A stretch of 64,000 nt of DNA from positions 21,619,116 through 21,683,115 of the forward strand of contig NC_050474.1 in assembly GCF_013373865.1 (NCBI RefSeq). The letters run 5' to 3'. Position numbers and translations under genes: made by a program. The stretch's first letter is position 1. Every line of letters begins with the position of its first letter. The stretch comes from Monomorium pharaonis. Lineage: Eukaryota; Arthropoda; Insecta; Hymenoptera; Formicidae. This document shows positions 51,918 to 60,865 of this stretch, piece by piece. Below the pieces are notes generated by a model. That model made no database searches. It was not told the DNA's origin and saw only the letters and a program-made list of their open reading frames with translations.

Positions 51918-52650
51918 CTCCCTACTAGAGATTCAGAAACGTCGCGGCGATCGACGTTTTAATTTCAACCCTGATGCCGTTTCCGCAGATTGAATTGCGT
52001 CTCGGGTGTCTCGATCGGGAAGATAAATCCCGGGTCTCGTGAGTCAAGCCTGAATTTCTCACTCGATTTCCATTACAAAAAAAGAAGGGAAAAGCCAGAG
52101 AGAGAGAGAGAAAGAGAAAGCTTCGTCGAGAAGCGGGCGCATGTTCGCAGGTACCAAAAAGCACTGACAACTCTCTCGCTCGCCATCTCTATCGTCCGCA
52201 GCATCGAGAGATAGAAGGGGCCGAAAAGGTGCCGGGCCCCGGCGCGTTAAGTGGTGTCCCCTCGAGTGCGTCCCATTGTGCGCTTGGCGCGCGTCCGAGT
52301 TAATCCCGCGCGCCTCCGATGCGGCCGATAAACTCCGGGTTAAATAAGGATTAGCGCGGTGACTCGGCGAGAGAGAGCGAAAGAGTTTCACGAAAAACTC
52401 CTTCCCTGGAAAAACCGCGAGTCGGAGAAAGGCGAGGACGCGCGTCTCGTTGTGTGTGACGACCAGATCGGTATCGCGCGGCGCGTTAAAGTGACGTTAA
52501 AAGGCGCGGAACGAGGGATGAGGGGCTGACCGAGGAATCCGTCTCGTCGGCGGATTATCTCGCTGGAAATTAGGGAACGCGAGAGCTTTTGTTCCGCGAG
52601 CGGCGAACGTTATCTGAAGAGATCCATAAAAAAAAAAAAGACACGCTAGA
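51918..52650 (-). promoter_or_regulatory. GC-rich leader/promoter block with GAGA run
   Basis: About 700 bases of CpG-rich DNA lie directly upstream of the candidate - strand first exon, between AT-rich flanks. It contains a 23-base GAGA run at 52097-52119, the type bound by GAGA factor in insects. No TATA box or initiator could be fixed, so the transcription start is unknown. Confidence 0.3.
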
Positions 52651-52849
52651 CGAGTGTTTGCGACGGCCGCTCGGAGTATTCAAAACTATTCTTCAACGAA
52701 AGAAGTCTAGTAATAGTGTTAATTGATAATGGTGACAACTATGTATTTTTTATATTGAAAATGACATGTTAAATATATATAGCACCAATCGAATGGCAAT
52801 TAGGATAAATACGTATTATTTATTTTACTCGAAAGATAGAATGAATCGT

Positions 52850-52995
52850 AATAATTATGATTATTATTATATATATATATATAGCAATAATAATATTAAT
52901 AAAAAATAATATTAATTACTAATAATAATATTAATAACTGTATTATTAATATTATTAATATTAATAATAATTAATAATATATAAACTTATTAATA
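52850..52995. repeat. AT-rich (AAT)n-like degenerate simple repeat
   Basis: Interspersed AAT/ATT trinucleotides with a short (TA)n core at about 52865-52883. Composition is nearly pure A+T with only a few C or G. Confidence 0.85.
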
Positions 52996-54038
52996 ACTTT
53001 ATTAATAATTAATTTTATATTTTTGTATCAAATATGGAGTGATAAATTTACATAACAATGCCAATTAAACAATAATTAAGATAATTGCTCTAGATACATT
53101 TTATATTACTCGGCAAACAGTATCAATTTTAATTGTCGCGGTATTTTACTAATAATAATTAATCTCTCTTGATACAAACTTATTCGTAAGAGAATTTTAT
53201 ATTTACTACTTATTTATGTCATAATATTTTACATTTTTCATAAATTTAATAATGATAAGGCAATAATGTTTTTTACTTTTAATTTGTAAAATATTTTGCA
53301 AGTTGCTTTCAATAAAAATATATTTTTATATTTCTCATAGTATAATTTTTCCTCGGACGGGATAAAATAAATATATGAACAAAGATTCAGATTTAGGATT
53401 AATATTTTGTAAAATCCATTAAAAAAAATTCTGAAAATTTGATTCTTGTTGAAAAGAAGGTTGTTGCAAAAAGCCTTGCTTTCTGTGTTTAGAAAAAGTA
53501 AAATACACATCATTTCCTATAGTTTTTAAAACGAACAATTTGATGGGGCTACTTACAATTACATCACACGACGAAAACATAAAAAGATTGAATCAAAAAT
53601 CGAGAAAAGGCAATGACGTCCTAATTATTCGCGAGACGAATTGCTACGCCGCGCCGTAGATACATCGTGTTTTAATTAAAAAAAAAGTAGAATATTTTAT
53701 TAAAAAATACTACGTTTATTAGCGTGAGCATCAGTCGCAAGAAAATTGTTCGAGATCCGCTTGCTCCAGCGGATGCTGTGCAAGCACGCGAAAACTTTCC
53801 GTGGCGCTCGACATATTTTCGCTATTAAATAAATTAATAAAGCATTTTTGTAAGATATTTTACACTTTCAACGTATCGCGCTAAGTGTCACGCATCGATA
53901 CGTCCGTCTCGCGAATAATTGCGACTTAACCTATAATTTGTTACGCGTTTCTATCACGTGCCATAATTTTAATTAGCGTCATCGTACGATTATTCTCATT
54001 TCAAAAAATTTATTTACTATTTATTTATATATATATAT
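52996..54038. other. No supported gene
   Basis: AT-rich. The - strand frame at 53238-53513 is Phe/Leu/Lys/Asn-rich with no start or splice support and is probably chance. Confidence 0.4.
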
Positions 54039-54367
54039 TCATTTTTTTTCGTTTTTCGCATGATTTATCGGCGGAGTAAAATTGCTACATGACGACAGCG
54101 AATAATTGACGTCATAAGCCGAGATTTCGGGGAGCGGGGGGATAGATGCTTGGCTTTTTGCAAGAAATAACCTCTGTATATTTGATAATGTCGATTCAAG
54201 CTCACCAATTGATCTCCCTGACACCGCCACCAGGTCGGCTCCAGAACCGTTGCGGGCATCCTTGATCTCCCTGACACCGCCACCAGGTCGGCTCCAGAAT
54301 CGTTGCGGGCATCCTTGTTGCGCTTACTCCGTGTACACACGTACAGCTTGCGGACATAACACTTCAC
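54039..54367 (-). pseudogene. Possible open frame broken by a 53-bp duplication
   Basis: On the - strand two overlapping frames (54065-54367, and one open down to 54039) both read the sequence DARN.SGADLVAVSGRS, one in each copy of a 53-bp tandem duplication. Because 53 is not a multiple of three, the duplication moves the reading frame. The downstream frame continues IGELESTLSNIQRLFLAKSQ and ends INHAKNEKK, protein-like. With a single repeat copy the two halves would be in one frame. Whether it was ever a gene is unknown; no family is recognised. Confidence 0.22.
54209..54314. repeat. 53-bp tandem duplication, 2.0 copies
   Basis: TTGATCTCCCTGACACCGCC at 54209 is repeated at 54262. The two 53-bp copies differ at a single position (ACCGTTGC versus ATCGTTGC), so the duplication is recent. 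Confidence 0.97.
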
Positions 54368-55404
54368 TTAGCCCGGAGATCTCGACTCCCGGTACTCGTC
54401 TTTACACGACGGATTTGCCGGCGAAACGCAAGGGGAAGGGCTCTTCGCCGTGCAAGGCATCGATCCCGTATCAATCGTCATCACCCCGGCGATCAACAAC
54501 AACTCGACGTGCCGCGAGGTTAACCGCGCGAGGTTGGATCCCAGCCGTAAACGCTGCGAACGACGGTAGGACGCGCCAAGGTGATTACGCGTATCTGAGC
54601 GACCGGCCGCTCAATCGTATCATCGTCGGGTACTCCACCCATCGCTCGACCGCCGCGTATTTCGGGATTTGTTGACCGTTCGACACGCACACGAGCAACG
54701 TCCGGCACAACGAGGCGCAATGGCGCCGCAATTAGGCGGGTAAGTGCACTTGCACGGGGGTCACACGAGCGGCGCCAAAAACCGCGAGGGGGGTCGGAGG
54801 CTTCGTTCGCGAACGTCACGCCTTACGTGCCGAAGTTGGCAGAGGTGTCGATCGGCGGAGACGTCGCGTCGCTCCGACGACGGCAGCGGACGGTCGTCGT
54901 CGCGTATTTCGTGCGTAATCCCGAGCGGAATCAGCGTCGGGGTGTCGGGCGTCCCCGGCGAGTGGCGTCGCGTTGATTACTTACTCGTCGCGAGTGGGCA
55001 CGCCACACCTGTGCCCGTCAACAAGAGACAATGGACGATCGCCATGTTTCCGCGTTGTCGTTGACTCGCGTATCGCGAGTGCACTGTGGACACGCCGGGA
55101 GTGTCGGATGAGATGACGAGCAGATGATCGTCCACGTATCTCGTTGATCGTCGTCTTGTCGTGACTCGCGAGTGTGACGACGGAAAGATCCTCCGCGGGG
55201 ACTGCGAGATGCCGGGCGATCGAGTACCAGGCGTCTTGGTTAGGTGGTCAAATCACGGTGGACGCGACAACGGAATCGTCGCCGATAGTTCCTGATAGTC
55301 GCGCGTCGCTCTCGGGGGACGGTCGGAGATGATGATCTTGTCGCGCACTTGCGTCGTGGGCGTCTCCGTCGGAGCGAAGCCTCCGGTCCCCCCTCCCCCT
55401 TCCC
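54368..55404. other. CpG-rich island, no firm gene
   Basis: Strongly CpG-rich with many CGTCG/CGCGA words. Open frames on both strands are Arg/Ser/Gly-rich and look compositional. It may be a promoter or 5' exon region for the exon-like module that starts at 56046. Confidence 0.3.
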
Positions 55405-55410
55405 CGCGAT

Positions 55411-55530
55411 TTTTGTTGTAGCTCGCGTAGCCCCCGCAATTTTTGTTTTAACTCGTGTAGACCCCGTGACTTTTATTGTAACTCGCGTCGCCCCCGCAGT
55501 TTTTGTTTTAGCTCGTGTAGCCCCCGTGCC
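55411..55530. repeat. 30-bp tandem repeat, four copies in two alternating types
   Basis: There are four exact-length 30-bp units of the form TTTTGTTTTA, then [AG]CTCG[CT]GTAG, then CCCCCG[CT][AG].. . Units 1 and 3 carry CTCGCGT and CCCCCGC; units 2 and 4 carry CTCGTGT and CCCCGTG. This indicates duplication of a 60-bp dimer. The length is a multiple of three, so the + frame reads a 10-residue repeat like PAIFVLTRVD. Confidence 0.93.
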
Positions 55531-55715
55531 GTAAACTTACCGCGGATACCATCCCGTTAATTACCGCGAGTGCGAGAGGACGATGTCGATCGATCGTTCG
55601 GCCAGTATTGATAATTCGGCGCGGAGATCACACGTTCGGCGTTGTTTACGGGCGTGTTGTTGCACCGGCGCGAGTAACAAAACAAGCGCGCGTCGGGAGT
55701 GCCGTGTGAGAAGTA

Positions 55716-55883
55716 CACTGAAAAAAAGACTTGGTTATGATAATCCAGCCTTGGTCTAAATTACCCAAAACCTTAGAGAAATAGTTTCAACTAAACGTAA
55801 GGTAATTGTAACAAAATAATGTACTTATAATGAAATGTTTATAATTATTACCAAAGGTATTGTTATTATTACTACATTTATTT

Positions 55884-55968
<85 letters not shown>

Positions 55969-56035
55969 CCAAATATTCCAACAAAATCATTACTAAATGT
56001 ATTTCACAGGTTTATCAAGAATTTTTTTTTCAGTG
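55716..56035. mobile_element. MITE with TA target-site duplication
   Basis: The 320-bp element starts CACTGAAAAAAAGACTTGG and ends with TTTTTTTTTTCAGTG, giving an inverted terminal repeat of about 12 bp. It is flanked on both sides by TA (55714-55715 and 56036-56037), as expected of Tc1/mariner-type non-autonomous elements. A long AC microsatellite lies inside it. No transposase is encoded, and the CACTGAAAAA end is shared with 20861-21048. Confidence 0.7.
55887..55967. repeat. (AC)40 microsatellite
   Basis: 81 bases of uninterrupted AC, inside the MITE. Perfect arrays of this length are usually highly polymorphic. The poly-Thr/His or Cys/Val frames across it are artefacts. Confidence 0.99.
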
Positions 56036-56045
56036 TAATCGGGCG

Positions 56046-56255
56046 GTAATTGTGTTGTGCCAATTATGATGGAGAGCGTTTGCGAGGAGATGGAGCGGTC
56101 AATCAAGGAAGGAGGAGGTCGGCGACGTCGGGACTCGGTGAGTGCGGGGAATGCATTTGCATGTCGCATCGGCGTGATTTCGTATACTCCGCATCTCCAT
56201 GATTTAATACCCGCGTTATTACGCCGCTATGACATGCATTTTTCATGGCCTGACA
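56046..56255 (+). repeat. Duplicated exon-like module, copy A
   Basis: It shares about 65-70% identity with 57254-57462, including TAATTGTGTT..., GATGGAG, AGCGGTCA, AGGAAGG, the donor CG|GTGAGTG, GTGATTT, GTAT.CTCCGC or similar, and CATGGC. In this copy ATG at 56066 gives 24 codons (MMESVCEEMERSIKEGGGRR...) ending in phase 0 at the donor after 56137. It may be an alternative first exon or an untranslated exon. The similarity continues beyond the donor into what would be intron. Confidence 0.6.
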
Positions 56256-57253
56256 CGTCGTCGAGATGGAAGTCTTTGACGAGTTCACTTTGGAGGACTT
56301 GCAATTCGGATTCCGTTGAGTGGAAATCCGACTCTCGATTCTGTACCACGTGCATATTTTCTTGATACGCAAATGTGCCTTTAACGAGAATAATCACCCG
56401 GAATGTCTTTGACACCCCAGTCAGAAAAATGAAGCTCACAGTAAATTTTTTTTACTAACCAAAATCCTACCTTTTATTCAAAAGTCAATTTCTACGATAT
56501 AGAAACACATTGTAAAAACGAGTTATGGCTCATATATTTATAGTATTGATCTGTTGAACGATCTGGGGTGTAGAAATAACTGCAGGTGCTCGTATACGTT
56601 ATAAAATATGAATCTAACATGGTTAAAGTTTTTATAATAAATTTTAAATGATAAAAGGAATTTAATAAAAAATGAGTATAAGCTTTTAATATCTATGTTT
56701 ATAGAAAAAGCTGTATAAAAAATATATAGCATTTTTATAAGTATTTTTATTGAAAGATATTTTATATAATTTTTATCCTTATATAATAGACTAAATAAAT
56801 GTAATAAAAATAAACAGTCATTAATAATTCTGTAAGAAGAAATATAATATGAATGATTTTATATAATAGTAATTTAGTTTTATTTTAAATTGCTGTAAGG
56901 GATTTGATTAAAAAGGATTGTTATATTATATTTTTTTCTTTACGAACTGTCTTTTAAATATACAATCCTAATTATTATTATTGATTTTAATATTTTATCA
57001 CATGAAAGTTTATAATATTTATTTGAAGACAATTATCAAGAAAATATTCCTGCTTAAATATAAATTATTACTTGTCAAAGGAAAACAATTAAATTAAGTA
57101 ATTGTTTTTTTTTTTAGCAATAGAATTGATATTTTTTTACGTGTTTATTTTCTTTAATTATTAGTTAATATTCTGACAGAAATAGATTACAATACTTTAT
57201 TAAAGTTTTATTTTATGTCTATATAATATACACGTGATATTGGAATCTTATAT

Positions 57254-57462
57254 GTAATTTGTGTTAATTAGGGCGATGGAGTGTACGGAAGCGGTGAAGC
57301 GGTCAAGGAAGGAACGCGTCGAGCTGCTAGGGCAGCTCGATCGGTGAGTGAATTGTGTTTGTTGTATCGGTGTGTGATTTTATGTATTCCGCTTGCTGTG
57401 ATTCAATACATTATTACAGCGGTGTGACACACACCACACATACATTTTGCCATGGCTATAAT
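57254..57462 (+). repeat. Duplicated exon-like module, copy B
   Basis: Copy of 56046-56255 about 1.2 kb downstream. ATG at 57276 opens 22 codons plus two bases (MECTEAVKRSRKERVELLGQ...) to a donor (GATCG|GTGAGTG) after 57343. The exon lengths from the shared GATGGAG to the donor differ by one base (70 versus 69), so the two copies end in different phases. That argues against mutually exclusive coding exons and for untranslated or alternative-start exons, or plain duplication. Confidence 0.6.
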
Positions 57463-58775
57463 TTAAAATGCACTGCGCATTTTGATATATGTGAATTTAT
57501 CTTAATGTACGTTTTATATATATATATGTGTGTGTGCATTTCTGCTCTTTTAATTGTTTGTCTTATTACGTGGCACACAAGGATGAACGAGTAGGCTTTA
57601 GCTTAAAAATATTAAATATTAAAAAATGCGTTGCTGATACAATTAATATTGTTGTAAAAGAATTTTATAACAGACGTTGGCAAAGTAAATGAAACAAGCG
57701 TTTGCGTGAAATAGAGTCGTTCGAACGAAAAAGAGGATTTTGGTTTTAATTAGATTGCATTAATAATAGGATCGCGGTTAATTAGAGCGAATCATAATTT
57801 CTATCAAGCGTTCCCTTAAAGCGATATTATTACTGCGACTGTAGCACCTGCCGGGTTATTATACCGCGTGATACACGTGTTTTCAAAGTTGTCAGTCAAC
57901 AGCCTTTAAGATTGTCCAAGATTTCGCGGCCCTGTGTATCGTTCGGCATCGTTCGAACGAACAATCGAACGCACCTTCTCGATCTTCGCTTTGTAGAAGT
58001 CCATTCAAAATCGACTGTTCTGACCACACGTCAATGGGGAGAGATTGGTATTCCGTCCCTTTGAGGCCTTCCTTTGCGGTCCACCCAACGCGACCACAAA
58101 TCTTCTCCCCGACCCTTCGGCGTGTACGAAGGGTCGTCGTCGCGGCGCGTTTCCACCGTATGTTTTTACCCGGAAGGGTGACGACACGTTACGAGTGAGT
58201 TAACTGGCGACGAAACAAAGGTACAAGGGGCGGCTTTTTTTGTTGCCGTTAAACGAAGGTGCTGCTTTCTTTTTTCTTTCGCGGAGAGAAAAAGGGAGGG
58301 GGCTCGCGTTCTGAAATTAAGTGACTATTTTATGGCGCTAATTGTGATAAATGCCGCGGCCAAATGGCGGGTTTGCATCCGCGATGTAATTTGTCGTTGA
58401 AAAGAGAATACTCTCTTTTCTGACGTAATAATTCATTAATTTGTTTTTGGCGTGATAAACAAATTATATAGGTCTTTTTCTGCTTTTATTAACCAACAGC
58501 ATATGATCTTTTAATAATAAAAATAAAATTACCAAAGAACAACGTGCGAACATTACAAAATTAACTTTGTAATAACTGTAATTAAATTTGTTTTTTTTTT
58601 AAATTGACATAAATATGCTGTTATATTAATATTCATTGATACAATGCTAACGAAATTTTATATTTTAATTTGACATTTTTTATTAAATAGACAAATAAAA
58701 ATTTTATCTGTACATATGAATAAAATTAACTGCACACTTCTGGATGTCGTGTAATAAGCGTGCCATCTCACGAGT
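57463..58775. other. No supported gene
   Basis: A CpG-rich block at about 57.9-58.3 kb is followed by AT-rich DNA up to the tRNA gene. The - strand frame at 58005-58187 is Arg-rich and looks compositional. Confidence 0.4.
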
Positions 58776-58847
58776 GGCTCAGTGGTCTAGGGGTATGATT
58801 CTCGCTTTGGGTGCGAGAGGTCCCGGGTTCAAATCCCGGCTGAGCCC
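58776..58847 (+). tRNA. tRNA-Pro (anticodon UGG)
   Basis: A 72-base gene with all four arms. The acceptor stem GGCTCAG pairs perfectly with CTGAGCC, with discriminator C, as usual for eukaryotic tRNA-Pro. The anticodon stem CTCGC/GCGAG encloses loop TTTGGGT with anticodon TGG at 58808-58810, reading CCA. The variable loop is AGGTC, and the T arm CCGGG/CCCGG encloses TTCAAAT. The internal Pol III promoter is visible: A box TGGTCTAGGGG (58783-58793) and B box GGTTCAAATCC (58826-58836). No intron and no encoded CCA. It is followed by a T8 terminator. All stems are intact, so it should be functional. Confidence 0.98.
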
Positions 58848-58849
58848 AA

Positions 58850-58857
58850 TTTTTTTT
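58850..58857 (+). terminator. Pol III terminator (T8)
   Basis: A run of eight T begins three bases after the tRNA-Pro gene, the standard RNA polymerase III termination signal. Confidence 0.93.
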
Positions 58858-59740
58858 ACTCTACTTATAATAACTTATATAATTTAAAAAAGGAAAGAGA
58901 AAAAGGTTGGTCTTAGCTGAGACTTTTATTAAAGTTTATTTTTTGTTTGAGTGATATTTATATACTACTGACATTTTGTCTTATTCTTATTTTTGTGACT
59001 GGCTTTTATGTATTATTCTTATGAAATTGTAGAAGAATTTTAAATTTCTGACTGAATCCTGATATCTATTTTCTACGTATCGTTTAACCAAATCGACTGT
59101 ACGTGACGTGAAAGTTAAATTGAGTACTTGAAGGAAGACCTAGAATAAACCTTCAAATAATATCTGTGCTTTGCATGCACGATAGCGAATATCACGTTAA
59201 AATGTATAATATAGCTTTTATTATTCTTCGTGTACTACGAATGCAATAGGTTCCTTTTTTTTCGTTTATCGCATACAGAATCGTGTTAGAACTCGTTTAA
59301 GCCCATGATTTAATATCAGCTATAAAAATAAATCTCAGAAGCATTAATCTATCGTAAAAGTTCGAAAAAGGAGATTTTAAAGTTTCGCCTGTCACGATAT
59401 ATAAAATTTACACGTAGCCATCTAATTTTTAAGAAAGTTCTTTAACAAAAAAAATGCGGAGAAGTCACGTAATCTTTTATTTATATATATTTCTTTAAAT
59501 TATCTGTTACTATACTTTATGATTCATTGTACTCGATTTGTACGAGATATACACGCATATATTTATTGATTATTTCAACAGAATAATTAGTAGATATTTC
59601 AAAATGTAGAAGGCGCAAAATTTTTAAAATAATAACAGAGTTATTAATGTCTATATACTACAAGAATAGAACATGAGCTCTTGTTACGTTACATCTTTCT
59701 GAGGCGCAGACATTTTTCCGTTCATCGCGTAGAAACAGGT
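58858..59740. other. No supported gene
   Basis: AT-rich DNA downstream of the tRNA with no convincing open frame, repeat or splice pair. Confidence 0.45.
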
Positions 59741-59962
59741 TTACAACGATCGATCGGCCAATGCGGCACGCTCGGGCAGGTTTTCGGTTAAGTTAAACTG
59801 GTCCCAAAGGTAATTTCCTGAAAGTTGCCGGCTCGCATTAGGCGAACACGCTTGGGACACAGGTGCGTTTAACGTGTGTATTTCACGGTTTAATGCAAAG
59901 ATCACACAGGAGGAGGTGCACGGGACGGACGGCGTCCGTGTGGGTGATACGCCACCTGCCAT
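59741..59962 (-). CDS. Hypothetical small protein, 73 aa
   Basis: A - strand ATG in fair context (CGCATGG) opens 73 codons to TAA. The product starts MAGGVSPTRTPSVPCTSSCV, continues through NREIHTLNAPVSQACSPNA and ends NLPERAALADRSL. Composition is balanced and codon choice natural, but there is no domain, no nearby poly(A) signal and no neighbour to support it. Chance is a real alternative. Confidence 0.2.
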   Translation of the reverse strand: MAGGVSPTRTPSVPCTSSCVIFALNREIHTLNAPVSQACSPNASRQLSGNYLWDQFNLTENLPERAALADRSL

Positions 59963-60517
59963 GCGTAATGATGATGTAATGACTTGGTGAAACCCTATCT
60001 TTATTGTTTCCCCCTCAAATTGCTGCGACTGTCGAGATACCGTTAGCGGCTGTTACTAATTTTCAGACGAGAAGAATTTTCTTTTCTACTTTTCAAACGG
60101 TAAGAACCTAAGGAAAAAAAAAACCGGGATAACTGCAGTCGTAACAGTTTCTTCGTCACGATGACTTTCTCGAGAACTAATGTATATGTTTGCTGTTATT
60201 TGTTAAATAATATATTTTTTTTAAATTGCTATCACGCGAGAAATAATATCAGAGCGTGGAAAATGGACATATTCGTATAAAATTTATATCCGGACAGCGT
60301 CGATTACGATGCATACGTGATGGCAAGCCTGCTATTACTCTCTTACACTTACTATTTTATTCCTCTGCGACTTCGCGCGTTGGACTCTTTCCAACTGTGT
60401 AAGAAATTTATTTCCCGGGACGCCGTTCCGACGTTCCTCAATCATTAAACGACTCCCGGCCGCCGCAGTAGATCAATCTTCACGTGTTTCTAGCCGGCGC
60501 GGATAGAACTTGCGACA

Positions 60518-60865
60518 ATGAGAAACCGGATGACAACGGATCATCATATTTGCGGGCGTCTCTGTGAAATTATTCTCGCGTCATTGATCATACATACTCA
60601 ACGATGGCCGGCAACATCACGGCTGCGCGCGATGCATTCTTGCGATACCGTTGCACAATGCACCCACGACACAATGAGGAACGTTCTGTCATCTACAAGG
60701 CTTATGTATCTCGAGAGTTTCGCGCTTTGTGCGCCAAGTCTATCTACGATCTATGAAGAGGGAGAATCCGGAAACGCTGTTGAGACAAATTTATCTTACC
60801 GATTTAAGTTTCCTACTTCCAAACTATTATTTCAAAGCAGAGTTCTTTGTTTCCGAAAGATATAG
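60518..60865 (+). CDS. Hypothetical ORF, 115 aa
   Basis: An ATG with A at -3 (GCGACAATGAG) starts a 115-codon frame ending TAG. The product is Cys- and Met-rich in its first half (ICGRLCEIILASLIIHTQR, then MHSCDTVAQCTHDTM) and more ordinary later (IYEEGESGNAVETNLSYRF). No signal peptide, domain or splice support is seen. About fifteen ORFs of this size are expected by chance in a window of this composition. Confidence 0.18.
   Translation: MRNRMTTDHHICGRLCEIILASLIIHTQRWPATSRLRAMHSCDTVAQCTHDTMRNVLSSTRLMYLESFALCAPSLSTIYEEGESGNAVETNLSYRFKFPTSKLLFQSRVLCFRKI

Noticed and set aside
55787..56069. Frames across the AC array (poly Cys-Val and poly Thr-His)
   Set aside because: Pure microsatellite translation.
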